A DNA stretch of 64,000 nt from Arthrobacter terrae (GCF_015708085.1 NZ_JADNYM010000002.1:1-64000); one strand, 5' to 3'; positions 1 to 9,073 are shown, numbered from the stretch's first letter. A program made the numbers and translations. Notes: generated by a model not told the origin, from the sequence alone.

Positions 1-955
1 CACCGGGACCATGGCAGTAATGGGATACCAGCAAATCAGCGCCGAAGCCAAGAAGATCGCGTACCGCCTGGACCCACTCGCCATGCTGGCCCGGAACACG
101 AAAGCCGTCAACGACCGGCACGTCAGCCTACGCCCGGCCCCCGACGCGATGGTCCGGCTCTCCGCGCTCCTGCCCGTCGCTGAAGGCGTCGGCGTATACG
201 GCTCCCTATCCCGGGAAGCAGACACCCTCCGCGCCGGCGGAGACCACCGCGGCCGCGGACAAATCATGGCCGACACCCTGATCCACCGCACCACCGGAAC
301 ACCCAGCGGAATCAGCGGGGTGGAAATCCAACTTGTCATGACCGATAGGACCCTGTTCCAAAGCGACAGCGAACCAGCCCACCTCACCGGCTACGGAACA
401 ATCCCCGCCCACCGGGCCAGAAACATCATCCAGCACGGAACAAAGACAACCAACAATAACCCCGCCGCGGCGATGGAAGACCCGGCGTTCCGGGTCTGGA
501 TCCGCCGCCTCTACACCGCCCCCGGCACCGGGAACCTCGTCGCCATGGACTCCACCCAACGCCTCTTCCCAGCCGGACTCCGCAGATTCATCACCGCAAG
601 AGACCAAACCTGCCGAACACCTTACTGCGACGCACCCATCAGACACATCGACCACATCATCCCCCACCACACCCAACACAACAACAAAAACAACGGGAAA
701 ACCAACGAACTCAACGGCCAAGGACTCTGCGAACGCTGCAACTACCGCAAAGAAACACCCGGCTGGACCTCCACCCCACAACCCCGAACCCCACCACCAA
801 CCGGAACACCCGGACCGGTCACCGGAACACCCGGACCACCAACCGGAACACCCCCACGACACACCGTGAAAATCACCACACCCCTCGGCCTCAACTACAC
901 CTCCACAGCCCCACTGCTCCCCGGGACCCACAGGAACGAATCGTCGCCTATATAG
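1..955 (+). CDS. DUF222 / HNH endonuclease-domain protein, N-terminus outside window
   Basis: The reading frame is open to the left edge, so the gene begins upstream; the ATG at 11 is only an internal Met. The visible part matches the second half of the actinobacterial DUF222 family: the stretch around LDPLAML is the end of the DUF222 domain. An HNH-type zinc/nuclease domain follows at about residues 199-250 counted from position 11, with [15 protein letters not shown] and [10 protein letters not shown] supplying the Cys pairs and the catalytic His region. The C-terminus is Pro/Thr-rich with a repeated GTPGP/TGTP motif. These proteins occur in many copies in Arthrobacter-like genomes; a nuclease role is presumed from the domain and the biological role is not established. 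Confidence 0.85.
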   Translation, partial: TGTMAVMGYQQISAEAKKIAYRLDPLAMLARNTKAVNDRHVSLRPAPDAMVRLSALLPVAEGVGVYGSLSREADTLRAGGDHRGRGQIMADTLIHRTTGTPSGISGVEIQLVMTDRTLFQSDSEPAHLTGYGTIPAHRARNIIQHGTKTTNNNPAAAMEDPAFRVWIRRLYTAPGTGNLVAMDSTQRLFPAGLRRFITARDQTCRTPYCDAPIRHIDHIIPHHTQHNNKNNGKTNELNGQGLCERCNYRKETPGWTSTPQPRTPPPTGTPGPVTGTPGPPTGTPPRHTVKITTPLGLNYTSTAPLLPGTHRNESSPI

Positions 956-1286
956 GGGTCCGCACGTCCAATTCAGCAGGCACCCCGCGAAAATTGCCAC
1001 ACCGCTGTGAAACAGCTGCATCCCTCTTGCGCCACGGTTGCCCGGCACCCTGCAATTCGTGCTAGAGAAAAGGCAAGCAGCGACGGCAGGCAAGGAAACG
1101 ACGTCCACCACTTGGCAGGCTGCCAAAAGCCTGCAACGTTCCGACGTTCCCACGTTCCTAGACCTCCCCGTTCCCACGTTTCTAGGCCCGCACGTCCCAA
1201 CTTCCCTATGTCCCGGTGCGCTACCTCCAGATTGGTGCTGCCGCACGGTGACTCAGACGCTTGTAGTGCATTTGTATAGTTAATGC
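956..1286. other. Intergenic stretch with ACGTTCC-type repeats and a -10-like box before pucR
   Basis: No gene recognised here. Between about 1135 and 1215 the sequence is a run of degenerate ACGTTCC / CCCACGTT units, including two imperfect 24-bp copies at 1149-1172 and 1173-1196 that share CCCACGTTyCTAGrCC. At 1275-1280 is TATAGT, a good -10 hexamer. It lies 6 bases upstream of the ATG at 1287, a spacing that suggests a leaderless or near-leaderless transcript for the regulator. No convincing -35 was seen at the right distance. Confidence 0.5.
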
Positions 1287-2732
1287 ATGGTAATCTCTTT
1301 GGCGGATCTGCTGGCAGCGCCGCAGCTTCACCTCAAAAACCTTGGCGCCGCGCAGGGCACCTTGAAAACCCCAATCCAATGGGCCGCAGTGACCGAATTA
1401 GAGAATCCGCAGCCGTTCCTCAGCGGCGGTGAGCTGGTGCTGACTACGGGGCTCAACAGCGTCACGGCCGCCGCGCAGCGAACGTTTGTCCGCCAAGTAC
1501 AGCGTGCCGGCGCCGTTGGAATTGGTTTTGGCATCGGGCTAGGGCACGATCAGGTGCCCCCGGCGTTGATTGCGGAGGCGAACCGTTGGGGGGTTCCCGT
1601 CGTGGAGGTCCCGTACCGGACCCCATTTATTGCCATTGGCAAGCTCGTGGCGGACTCCCGTTCGGCGGATCACTACGCCAAGCTTGAGAGACTGCTGACC
1701 CAGCACCAGATTTTGGCCCAATCGCTGCTCTCCGGCGGCGGGCTAAACGCCCTTTTGGTCAAGCTGGCCGGGATGATTCGTACGGACGCAGTATTGACGC
1801 AGTTTAACAGCGAACTTTTCAGCACCTGCCCGGGCACCGCCGTCGATGACGACAGCTGGCTGCCGGTGGTTCTCGCAACGGGTAAGCGCGACGCCAGCAC
1901 CCTCTGGCTGCGTAAGCCATTCGAGGACGGAGCGATTATCGATTATGCCAAGGGTCTGATCGGCGTCGAGCTCAACAACGTGGTGCAGCGCCGGCACGCG
2001 TCACGCCAGCTCGCCGGGCAGGTGATTGCGGATATTATCCGCGGCTCGTTGGAGGGTCCCGACGCCGCTGCCCGGCTGCAGAGTGTAGGCGTCAACCCGG
2101 GGATCAAGAATATGGTGCTGCTGGTGCAGGCTCCTCCCGGCCGCGGGGGAACACTGGGCGCCATGGCACTGCCGCAGCTGCTGGAACCCGCAGTGTCCGC
2201 AGTTTTGGGCGATGGGGAGAAGCAGGAACTGCTCATAATCTGCCCGGCGGGCATCGGCTCCCCTTCGGCCTTGGGGCATGCATTGGGCCGGCAAGTGTCC
2301 GATGTGGGTGTGAATGCGCCGGTGGGGATCGGCGGTACCTATGCACAGGCTAATGGACTGCGCTGGAGCTATTTCGAAGCCAAAGAAGCCGCCTCCCGTG
2401 GGCTTGCGGTCAATGTGCCGGAACGGCTCAGTCTGACCTCGCTGCTGCTCGCAAGCGAGGACGTACCGATGGCGGACATGGCAACCGAGGCGTTGGCTCC
2501 CCTCCTGGCCTTTGACGCCGCCCACGCTGCTGAACTAGTGACCACGCTGGAAAGCTATCTGCAGCTCAATGGCTCTGTGGCTGCAGTGGCCGAAGCACTG
2601 ACATTGCACAGGAACACGGTCCGCTACCGGCTGACGCAGATCGCCGAGCTGACAGGCTATAACCCGGCTGTTACAGCGGACCGCGTCCAGTTATGGCTGG
2701 CTCTGGCCGTGCGGCGGCTAGCCCGAGCCTAA
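1287..2732 (+). CDS. PucR-family transcriptional regulator
   Basis: A 481-residue protein with the two-part architecture of PucR/CdaR-type activators. The N-terminal PucR sensor domain (about residues 1-130) begins VISLADLLAAPQLHLK and contains ELVLTTG. A central GGDEF-like region follows, and a C-terminal HTH_30 domain at about 415-475 contains VAEALTLHRNTVRYRLTQI. Family members regulate purine, allantoin, amino-acid or polyamine catabolism, but nothing next to it identifies a target. There are two ATGs four bases apart (1283 and 1287); only 1287 is in frame with the conserved domain. The TATAGT at 1275-1280 is close enough for leaderless translation. It is convergent with the topoisomerase gene. 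Confidence 0.88.
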   Translation: MVISLADLLAAPQLHLKNLGAAQGTLKTPIQWAAVTELENPQPFLSGGELVLTTGLNSVTAAAQRTFVRQVQRAGAVGIGFGIGLGHDQVPPALIAEANRWGVPVVEVPYRTPFIAIGKLVADSRSADHYAKLERLLTQHQILAQSLLSGGGLNALLVKLAGMIRTDAVLTQFNSELFSTCPGTAVDDDSWLPVVLATGKRDASTLWLRKPFEDGAIIDYAKGLIGVELNNVVQRRHASRQLAGQVIADIIRGSLEGPDAAARLQSVGVNPGIKNMVLLVQAPPGRGGTLGAMALPQLLEPAVSAVLGDGEKQELLIICPAGIGSPSALGHALGRQVSDVGVNAPVGIGGTYAQANGLRWSYFEAKEAASRGLAVNVPERLSLTSLLLASEDVPMADMATEALAPLLAFDAAHAAELVTTLESYLQLNGSVAAVAEALTLHRNTVRYRLTQIAELTGYNPAVTADRVQLWLALAVRRLARA

Positions 2733-2761
2733 CCGCTCAACCGTCCCCCGTCGTCGTCCTC

Positions 2762-2792
2762 GGTGCCCCACCACCAATGCGCCCAGGGCACC
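2762..2792. terminator. Candidate stem-loop between convergent genes
   Basis: Perfect 7-bp arms GGTGCCC (2762-2768) and GGGCACC (2786-2792) enclose a 17-nt loop in the 64-bp gap between the convergent pucR-type and topoisomerase genes. There is no U-run, so function as an intrinsic terminator is only inferred from its position. Confidence 0.35.
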
Positions 2793-2796
2793 CCGG

Positions 2797-3846
2797 TTAG
2801 GCATCTTTTGCCCCACCGGTCCTCTTACCGGGATCAGCGCTCTCCGGATGCAGACTTTTACTCAGTGGGATAACGACGCCTTCGCGGTACAGCAGCGACC
2901 GGAGCTCCGATTCCACCGAGTCCGGCCGGTGCGGGTCAACTGTCTCACCTGCGGTGTAGTGGTCCAGCAGGCGTGGGTCGACGTAACTTTTCCGCGCGAT
3001 CGTGGGCGTGTTTCCCAGGACCTGGGCCGCATCCTCAATGGCCCGGCTAATCGCTTTCTTGCGGTCGGTCACCTTTTTCTGTGGACCGATCCGCCCCAAA
3101 CTCGCCGCCGCCGCTGCAGTGCCCCGCAGGGTGCGGAAATCCTTGGCGGTAAAATCCTCACCGGTGTGGTCTTTGACATAGGCGTTAATTTCCGCACTGG
3201 TCACCGGATGCCAGCTGCGTCCATCCTTGTAGGCGAGCAGACGAGCCTTGCCGCCGCGCCGTTTCAAGGTCCTGACGATGGCCGCCAGATCGGGATCCGT
3301 GATTTCAGATGTCCATGTCTTGCCGCTCTTCGCCGGGAAATTCAGGCATAAGGTGTCCCCTTTGACGGTGACGTGAGCGCAGAGCAGGGTCGCAAGCCCG
3401 CGGCTACCGTTGTCATTCGTATATCGCTCCGACCCCACTCGAAGCGAGCCGCTGTCCAGCATTCGGAACGCCGCTGCCAGCACCCGTTCCCGGCCCATTC
3501 CATCGCTGCGCAGATCCATGGTGACGCGTCGGCGTGCGGTCGGAAGTGATTCTGCCAAGGCCAGTGCGCGGTCGAATTTGACCCTGTCCTTTTGCTCCCG
3601 CCACGTGGGGTGGTAAATATATTGGCGTCGGCCAACCGCGTCGACCCCGGTCGCTTGGATATGGCCGTTCTCAAAGGGTGCGATCCACACATCCGTCCAC
3701 GCCGGCGGGATACCGATGCTCTCAAGGCGTTCCCGGACCGCCCCGTGGACCAAAGTTTCACCGCGAAAATCCCGGTAACTGAACCCGCTGCCGGATCTGA
3801 CCCGGCGATAGCCGCGCCCGGAGGTATTGCTGCGCCGAAGCCTCAC
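2797..3846 (-). CDS. DNA topoisomerase IB (eukaryotic/poxvirus-like)
   Basis: A 349-residue protein matching bacterial type IB topoisomerases, which relax supercoils through a 3'-phosphotyrosine intermediate. The N-terminal domain (about 1-85) has SGSGFSYRDFRG and PPAWTDVWIAP. The catalytic domain contains NDNGSRGLATL, GKTWTSEI, KDFRTLRGT and, near the C-terminus, ARKSYVDP with the nucleophilic Tyr at about residue 288. Length is usual for the family. The protein is encoded alone; such genes are scattered among actinobacteria as accessory topoisomerases. The ATG at 3846 begins a basic leader (MRLRRSN) that could be longer than the true start, but no better site was seen. Confidence 0.9.
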   Translation of the reverse strand: MRLRRSNTSGRGYRRVRSGSGFSYRDFRGETLVHGAVRERLESIGIPPAWTDVWIAPFENGHIQATGVDAVGRRQYIYHPTWREQKDRVKFDRALALAESLPTARRRVTMDLRSDGMGRERVLAAAFRMLDSGSLRVGSERYTNDNGSRGLATLLCAHVTVKGDTLCLNFPAKSGKTWTSEITDPDLAAIVRTLKRRGGKARLLAYKDGRSWHPVTSAEINAYVKDHTGEDFTAKDFRTLRGTAAAAASLGRIGPQKKVTDRKKAISRAIEDAAQVLGNTPTIARKSYVDPRLLDHYTAGETVDPHRPDSVESELRSLLYREGVVIPLSKSLHPESADPGKRTGGAKDA

Positions 3847-3942
3847 CGATGTTCCTCCTGCCCACGATGGAACGAGCCGGATTACGGTGCACCGGCCTGT
3901 CGCTTTCGCCTATCGTAAGCCTACTGAACTGATTCGCCTGCC

Positions 3943-4270
3943 TCAGACCCGGATGTACGCGGCGCAGGCAACGACAAGCACATCTGTTCGTGGCACCACT
4001 TTTACGCGCTCCCGCAGGACCCGCCATACGCTGAGGCTGCAGCGTCCAGCGCCTTTTCGTGGCTGTTCCGTCCCAACCTGCCGTCCCAACCTGTGTAGTG
4101 AATGCCGCGGGATTCGAGCAGTCCGACGACGACGGCCGGGTCAGCATTAGCGGCCGCCGGTAGGTGCGCCAGGTCCCGCAGGAGGTATGTGACGGTTTCC
4201 AGCGCAACCCCCTTGGTAGGGCCGATCGGGCCGACCGGCCCGGGTTTGCTCCAGCCGGCTCGTTCACCAG
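3943..4270 (-). pseudogene. Remnant of ferredoxin-NADP reductase (FprA type), C-terminal part, frameshifted
   Basis: Reading the minus strand from about 4270 gives AGWSKPGPVGPIGPTKG, then LETVTYLLRDLAHLP and GIHYTGWDGRLG, which correspond to the GW-K-RGP-GVIGTNK segment and following helix of FprA-type flavoprotein reductases. After AYGGS the frame is lost; one frame over, the sequence continues ERVKVVPR and VLVVACAAYIRV to a TGA at 3943-3945, the usual family ending. The N-terminal FAD and NADPH domains are absent. It is therefore a 5'-deleted relic with at least one frameshift. The 280 bp upstream to the next gene hold nothing recognisable; a 43-codon plus-strand frame at 4375-4506 has no family resemblance I know. 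Confidence 0.75.
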
Positions 4271-4550
4271 CCGATGAAGATCTACCCAGGCCCGGCAGGA
4301 AGGGCTGTCCGGCTTGAACAGCTGGCTGGTAGGACTGGCCAGGTCCGCTGTTGAGGAAACCCTCTCGGAGTTTTATGGGCGATTCTGTACGTCTGGCCCT
4401 ACGGCGAAATGGCTCCGACCTGTCCGGACGACCGTTGGGGGATGCCCGGTTCGACCGGCTGGAGCTGGTCCTAAAATCCTTGGACAGTCCCTTCAAGGTG
4501 GGCTGATCCCCTGCGCGATCAGGGTCCGGGAACCTAATAATGTACGACGC

Positions 4551-5480
4551 CTATTTCGGGACGTCGGGGTTGACCTCGGCCTTCGGAATGGCCACATTGC
4601 CGACGCCCCACTCGTCGAGGATCTTCTTGTAGTCGCCATTCTCGATCAGCTTGTTCATCGCCTTGGCCACCAGGTCCGTGAACGGAAGGTCGTTTTTCGC
4701 CACGGCAATACCTACTGGAGAGGCGTCGTAGGCGTCACCTAAGGTCTCTAACTGGCCCTTGGTCTGGGTGATCGCATAGGCGATAGTGATGGAGCCTGCG
4801 GGCATGGCATCCACGTTGCCGTTGACCAATCGGGTGGTGACGTCCGTCTGGTTCTGCAGGCTGACGACCTTGATGGCCGGTTTGCCCGCCGCGACGCACT
4901 TGGCGTTCCGGTCCGTCAGATCTTTGGTCTCCTGGAACGAGCCTGTCTGCACGCCAATGCTGCGACCGCAGACATCGTCCAGGCTGAATTTCTTCGGGTT
5001 GCCCTTCTGCACGGCCCACTGGGTGCCCGCGCTGAGGTAGCTCACAAAGTTTGCAGCCTGCTTGCGCTGGTTAGTGATGAAAAAGGATGAGGCACTCAAG
5101 TCATACTTGGGCCCCAGCGAGGGCAGAATGCTGGTGAAGGCGGCGCTCTGGACCTCAACCTTGAGTCCCAGCAGCGCGCCGATGGCCTTGGTCAAATCGA
5201 CATCGTAGCCGATCGGCGTCTGGCCGTCGCTGCCGCCCAGGAATTCCGCCGGGGCATACGAGGTGTCAGAGCCCATCACCAAGGTGCCCTTGTCCCGCAG
5301 GGCCTGAGGCACCGCGGCGGCCAAAGTGTCATCCTTCTGGATGGCGGAGACATTGAACGAGGACGACGACGAGGCCGACGCTGCTGCGCCCTGCTGGGAG
5401 GCATTGGTGCAGCCGGTCAGCGCCAGGGCCGCCACGGCGAGCAGGCCTGTCGAGAGCAAAAGTATCGACTTTGCGGTCAT
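4551..5480 (-). CDS. Polar amino-acid ABC transporter substrate-binding lipoprotein (orphan)
   Basis: A 309-residue extracytoplasmic solute-binding protein of family 3. The signal peptide ends in the lipobox LTGC (lipidated Cys about residue 24), followed by a Ser-rich linker and the two-lobed domain with GSDTSYAPAEFLGG, GYDVDLTKAIG, NQTDVTTRLVNG and a closing DEWGV. No permease or ATPase lies beside it. It is strikingly similar, motif by motif, to the binding protein at 33375-34313, which does have its transporter genes. It is divergent from an M20 amidohydrolase with 134 bp between, so the pair may handle an acylated amino acid or conjugate. The ligand cannot be told from sequence. It may dock with the transporter encoded at 34-36 kb. 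Confidence 0.88.
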   Translation of the reverse strand: MTAKSILLLSTGLLAVAALALTGCTNASQQGAAASASSSSSFNVSAIQKDDTLAAAVPQALRDKGTLVMGSDTSYAPAEFLGGSDGQTPIGYDVDLTKAIGALLGLKVEVQSAAFTSILPSLGPKYDLSASSFFITNQRKQAANFVSYLSAGTQWAVQKGNPKKFSLDDVCGRSIGVQTGSFQETKDLTDRNAKCVAAGKPAIKVVSLQNQTDVTTRLVNGNVDAMPAGSITIAYAITQTKGQLETLGDAYDASPVGIAVAKNDLPFTDLVAKAMNKLIENGDYKKILDEWGVGNVAIPKAEVNPDVPK

Positions 5481-5614
5481 GGGGACCCTCCGGCTTGGGT
5501 GGGTAGGCGTGGACTGAACTGGAATCAGATTGTGTGGCGGACGCTATATTTGTCAAATTGATACGTCATATCCTGACATCGGGTACCTTGAGACAACCAA
5601 CTGTGAGGACGGAA

Positions 5615-6829
5615 ATGCAATCCATTCATGACCATGCCCAGGAGATTCGGGACGAGCTGATCGGGTTCCGGCACGAGCTGCACAGGATTCCCGAGATCGG
5701 TCTGCAGCTACCGCGGACCCAGGCCTTGGTGCTGGCGAAGATCAGCGACCTGGACGGTTTGGAAGTCAGCCTCGGCGAGCGCCAAAGCTCTGTGACGGTG
5801 GTGTTGCGCGGCGGCAAGGACAACCCCGACGGGGGCGGGCGGCAGGTGGTGCTGCTGCGCGGAGATATGGATGCGCTGCCGGTTACCGAGGAAACGGGCC
5901 TGGAATTCAGCTCAACCATCCCCGGTGTCATGCATGCCTGCGGTCACGATGTGCACACTGCAGCTCTCTACGGCGCGCTCCGGTTGCTTCACGGACGCCG
6001 GGACCAGCTGGCTGTGGACGTAGTCTTCATGTTCCAGCCCGGGGAGGAAGCCTACGATGGCGCCCGCTTCATGGTAGCCGACGGCGTGCTGGACGCGGCC
6101 GGGAGGCGTGCGGATGTGGCATTCGGACTTCATGTTTTCTCAGCCGAGTATGACAACGGCGTCTTCTACTCCAGGCCGGGCCCGCTGCTGGCCAGCTGCG
6201 ACGAACTGTTCGTCACCGTCCGCGGCGAGGGCGGCCATGGATCAACACCACATTTGACTCGTGACCCGGTCCCAGTAGCCTGCGAGATGGTGCTGGCCAT
6301 GCAAACGGTGGTGACCCGCCACTTCAACGTCTTCGATCCCGTGGTGGCCACGGTCGGCAAGCTGGTGGCCGGAACGGCCGGAAACATCATCCCGGACGAT
6401 GCGACGTTCGACGTGACGCTGCGGACCTTCTCCCCGGACCACAAGGAACGGCTGCTGGCCGAGTTGCAGCGCCTGTTCCACGGCCTCGCCCAGGGGCACG
6501 GCATGACGGTGGACATCACGGTGGCGCCGGACTATCCCGTGACGGTCAACGACGCTTCGGAATACGCCTACGCCCGCGATGTGATCACCGACGTCTTCGG
6601 CGCCGGCAGCTTCCGGGAAATGGAGTTTCCCGTGCCGGGTTCGGAGGATTTCTCCCACGTTCTGCGGGAGGTGCCAGGAGCGTTCATCATGCTCGGCGCG
6701 TCGACGGCAGCTGACCCTGGGTCCGCTGCCAGCAACCATTCGCCGCGTGCCGCCTTCGACGATGCCGTGGTCCCCAGGGCCGCGGCAGCCCTGGCGGAGC
6801 TGGCGTTTCGACGGGCCACCGGCCGCTAA
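5615..6829 (+). CDS. M20-family amidohydrolase (N-acyl / conjugated amino-acid hydrolase)
   Basis: A zinc-dependent M20D amidohydrolase, 404 residues from the ATG at 5615. The frame stays open to 5534, but the 27 extra residues are unlike the family and MQSIHDHAQEIRDELIGFRHELH is a typical start, preceded by a purine-rich GAGGACGGAA. Metal and catalytic signatures are visible: LLRGDMDALPV, HACGHDVHTA, FMFQPGEEAYDGA and, near the end, PGSEDFSHVL; the dimerisation (lid) domain lies about residues 185-300. Relatives hydrolyse N-acyl amino acids, hippurate or IAA-amino-acid conjugates. Divergence from the amino-acid-binding lipoprotein suggests uptake followed by deacylation, which is inference. 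Confidence 0.88.
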   Translation: MQSIHDHAQEIRDELIGFRHELHRIPEIGLQLPRTQALVLAKISDLDGLEVSLGERQSSVTVVLRGGKDNPDGGGRQVVLLRGDMDALPVTEETGLEFSSTIPGVMHACGHDVHTAALYGALRLLHGRRDQLAVDVVFMFQPGEEAYDGARFMVADGVLDAAGRRADVAFGLHVFSAEYDNGVFYSRPGPLLASCDELFVTVRGEGGHGSTPHLTRDPVPVACEMVLAMQTVVTRHFNVFDPVVATVGKLVAGTAGNIIPDDATFDVTLRTFSPDHKERLLAELQRLFHGLAQGHGMTVDITVAPDYPVTVNDASEYAYARDVITDVFGAGSFREMEFPVPGSEDFSHVLREVPGAFIMLGASTAADPGSAASNHSPRAAFDDAVVPRAAAALAELAFRRATGR

Positions 6830-6855
6830 CAAGGTTTCCCGAGGTACCCCACGCC

Positions 6856-7280
6856 ATGAGTCGCACTGCAGCCTTGGACGAACTACGCCTGTTGCTGCTG
6901 ACCGTTGCCAAGCCGCGGATCGTCCACTGCGACGGAGTGTACTTCCAGGGACTCTGGACACGTCCCCACACTCCTGGTCGCCTACATCCGCGAACCAGTC
7001 ATGGTTCGCTACGACCCACGGGACATCACCGAGATCTGCGTCTTCCACAAGAACCAGTTCATCTGCAAAGCCGTGAACCCCGACCACAAAAATCTCCACC
7101 TTGGCCCTCAAAAACATCCAGGCCGCACAATCGGCCTGCCGCCGGGAACTGCGCGGACAAATCAACCAGCGGATCGTCGTCGTGGCTCGGCACATGCCGA
7201 ACCTAGCATCTACGAAACCCGCTCCCACCCCGTGCCCTGTCATTGAACCTGCAAAGCGCCCCCAAAGCTACGCACTGTGA
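6856..7280 (+). pseudogene. Remnant of Mu-type (DDE/TnsB-like) transposase, C-terminal part, two frameshifts
   Basis: Three consecutive frames must be joined to read the C-terminus of a Mu-like transposase. The pieces are LLLLTVAKPRIVHCDGVYFQG (from about 6886), then VAYIREPVMVRYDPRDITEI with FHKNQFICKAVNPDH (from about 6978), then LALKNIQAAQSACRRELRGQ to a TGA at 7278-7280. The Mu-transposase C-terminal beta-barrel motif RYDPRDITEI is clear. The catalytic DDE core is missing upstream. A ribosome-binding-like GAGAGGA directly after the stop leads into the partner ATPase remnant, as expected in the intact two-gene element. The element is dead. Confidence 0.75.
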
Positions 7281-7291
7281 GAGGACGACCG

Positions 7292-7565
7292 TTGGCTTCG
7301 CCCACGACTACCGCCCATTCGTTCAGGAAGAACTGAACTTCGTTCTGGAGCGCCGATGGCACAAACTCGTTCAGAGCTCGGACCGGACGACTTCACCGAT
7401 TCCGAGGCCATCTCCGCCGTCGCCCGGGACACCAGAGGCGACTTCCGCCTCATCAACCGTCTCTTCGCCCAAATCGAACGGGTCATGAAAATCAACGAAC
7501 TCAGCACCATCACCGACGACGTCATTGAAGCTGCACGCTCAACCCTCGTCGTCGGAATCAGCTAA
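7292..7565 (+). pseudogene. Remnant of the transposon AAA ATPase (TniB/ExeA-like), internally deleted
   Basis: A TTG at 7292 starts LASPTTTAHSF, the normal beginning of the ATPase partner of these transposases, but the frame ends after about 14 codons. Homology resumes after a large internal deletion with LNFVLERRWHKL and, one frame over from about 7356, LGPDDFTDSEAISAVARD, RGDFRLINRLFAQIERVM and ITDDVIEAARSTLVVGIS. The Walker A and B motifs are gone. It cannot be functional. No clear terminal inverted repeat could be paired at the outer boundary between 7566 and 7716; that stretch holds nothing else recognisable. Confidence 0.72.
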
Positions 7566-7716
7566 ATCCCCAAACCTGACTGCGAAAAACCGCGATTCCG
7601 AACTAACAGTCAAAGGATTGCCCCGACAGCGGTCGGTGTGACCAATGACAACCCCAACGCGAAAATTGCGAACCACCTGCGGAAGGCTGCCGAGTTCATG
7701 GTCAGCCAGGCATGGG

Positions 7717-8286
7717 TTAGCAGTCGGCTGGCCTTCCTAGAAAAGCCATCAGATGACGGTGGGCTGGCGCGGTCGGGGGCGCACTTTTTTCGGGTCCGAA
7801 GATTTCAGGTGCACGGAACCGTTCCATCGTTCCCAACTCGAGCATCGTGTTCAGCAGTTGTTGCGCCAATTCTTCGTCGATGAACTCTTCCTGCGTGGTG
7901 GCGACCGCCAGGTCGATTCCGTGAACCACGACCTCGGTCAGGTGAATCAAAGCCCCCAGACGGCCTGGAACCACGCCGATGGATATGCTGAGTGGCCGAT
8001 CGAGAACACCCGGAACCCGCCAGGCTGCAAGCACCTCCGCGGCCGCAGTCCGGTATGCCTCTTTCGGACAATTGCCGAGCCAGTCACGTTCGAAGTCTGC
8101 GTCGTCGTCCGAGCCTGAGCTCGCTGCCACGAAGAGCCGATAGCCGCCCACCATATGGTTCGCCAGTGCACGTACATCCCACGCCGGACATGGTGTGGAT
8201 AGGGCCCACTGGTCATCCCTTAGGCGGTCAAACACAGCCGCTGTTGCTGCGTGAGCCCTCTGCAAGTATGCCTGCAGTGATTCCAT
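7717..8286 (-). CDS. TIGR03086-like DinB / maleylpyruvate-isomerase-fold protein
   Basis: A 189-residue protein of the mycothiol-dependent maleylpyruvate isomerase N-terminal / TIGR03086 group, a DinB-type four-helix bundle that often binds a divalent metal. Evidence is STPCPAWDVRALANHMVGG, including the family N-H-(V/M) metal-site His, and a second His in HLTEVVVHGIDLA. The ATG at 8286 (MESLQAYLQRAH) is preferred over upstream starts because family similarity begins there. The substrate is unknown. The neighbouring remnant transposon ends about 150 bp downstream of its stop; its 3' end is intact. Confidence 0.8.
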   Translation of the reverse strand: MESLQAYLQRAHAATAAVFDRLRDDQWALSTPCPAWDVRALANHMVGGYRLFVAASSGSDDDADFERDWLGNCPKEAYRTAAAEVLAAWRVPGVLDRPLSISIGVVPGRLGALIHLTEVVVHGIDLAVATTQEEFIDEELAQQLLNTMLELGTMERFRAPEIFGPEKSAPPTAPAHRHLMAFLGRPADC

Positions 8287-8320
8287 GTCTTTAACTTTCT
8301 GTGCGGTCGATTGTCGATGT

Positions 8321-9073
8321 TCAGTTTGTTGCCGGTGATGAATAGCCGGCATTGGTGGTGCTGGCCGGACTGGTGCGGCGCGTGCGCAGAATCAGCAGTC
8401 CGAAGACGAGCAGGATGACGTCGCCGCCGATCATGAGTATCCACCGCCATATGTTGCTCACATCCCCCAACTGGAGGGCGATGTCCCCGAGGGCGTGGAG
8501 GATGATCAGGGGCCACAGTGAGACGTTCCGCAGCCGCAGCGCGGCCAGGCCCATCCCAAAACACGCAGCCCCGACAACCTGTGCTGAGGTGATCGAGGGG
8601 TTCGCGCCGAAGGCAATGTTGGTCAGGTGCATAACGCCAAAGAGCGCGGAAGACAGCCAGGCGGCCCTGACCGGCGTCCACGAGGCCAAGCTTTTCAGGA
8701 CCAGCCCACGGAACCACAACTCCTCGTAGATACCGGTGGCCAGATAACCCAGGACCATTATCGTGCTGGCCTGCAGCCCGACGTTTTTGATACCAGCCGC
8801 GAAGGGCGCCAGGATGACCAGCGCGGGAACGATAAGCAGCACCGGGCGCACCCGACCGGAGGTGAACAATTTCCTGTTCGTGGCGGCAACGACAATGCAG
8901 GCGAAGAGGGCCAAGGCCAGCACGGCGATGAACCTTTGCTGCATCGGCTCCAGACCAGGGGCGAGCCAGCTGATCAGCAGCGCCGCGGCCAGGGTTGCCG
9001 CTGCGGTGATCCCTGTCAGGGCCAAGGCTGCGCGCAGGGGACGGTCCAGGGCTGCGCTTGAAGTTTCAATCAT
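8321..9073 (-). CDS. CPBP-family intramembrane metalloprotease
   Basis: A 250-residue polytopic membrane protein with the CPBP (CAAX protease / bacteriocin-processing) glutamic protease core: YEELWFRG (motif 1), FGVMHL (motif 2) and HALGD (motif 3). About seven hydrophobic segments are visible. The ATG at 9073 (MIETSSAALD) follows AAGGGAAAGCGACATC, a usable ribosome-binding site; the longer frame upstream is basic and not membrane-like. Some family members act in bacteriocin self-immunity, others in prenyl-protein or regulatory proteolysis; the target here is unknown. The next gene upstream is a small membrane protein 20 bp away, and a two-component system follows further upstream. Confidence 0.85.
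   Translation of the reverse strand: MIETSSAALDRPLRAALALTGITAAATLAAALLISWLAPGLEPMQQRFIAVLALALFACIVVAATNRKLFTSGRVRPVLLIVPALVILAPFAAGIKNVGLQASTIMVLGYLATGIYEELWFRGLVLKSLASWTPVRAAWLSSALFGVMHLTNIAFGANPSITSAQVVGAACFGMGLAALRLRNVSLWPLIILHALGDIALQLGDVSNIWRWILMIGGDVILLVFGLLILRTRRTSPASTTNAGYSSPATN

Noticed and set aside
206-1246. Long minus-strand open frame opposite the DUF222 gene
   Set aside because: Gly/Val/Trp-rich low-complexity translation with no domain; it is the complement of the Pro/Thr-rich coding strand.
4375-4506. 43-codon plus-strand frame between the reductase relic and the binding-protein gene
   Set aside because: No ribosome-binding site, no known family and no conservation evidence available.
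5551-5578. TGTCA/TGACA as a symmetrical operator between the lipoprotein and M20 genes
   Set aside because: The inner GATA/TATC pair does not share the same centre, so it is not a consistent dyad.
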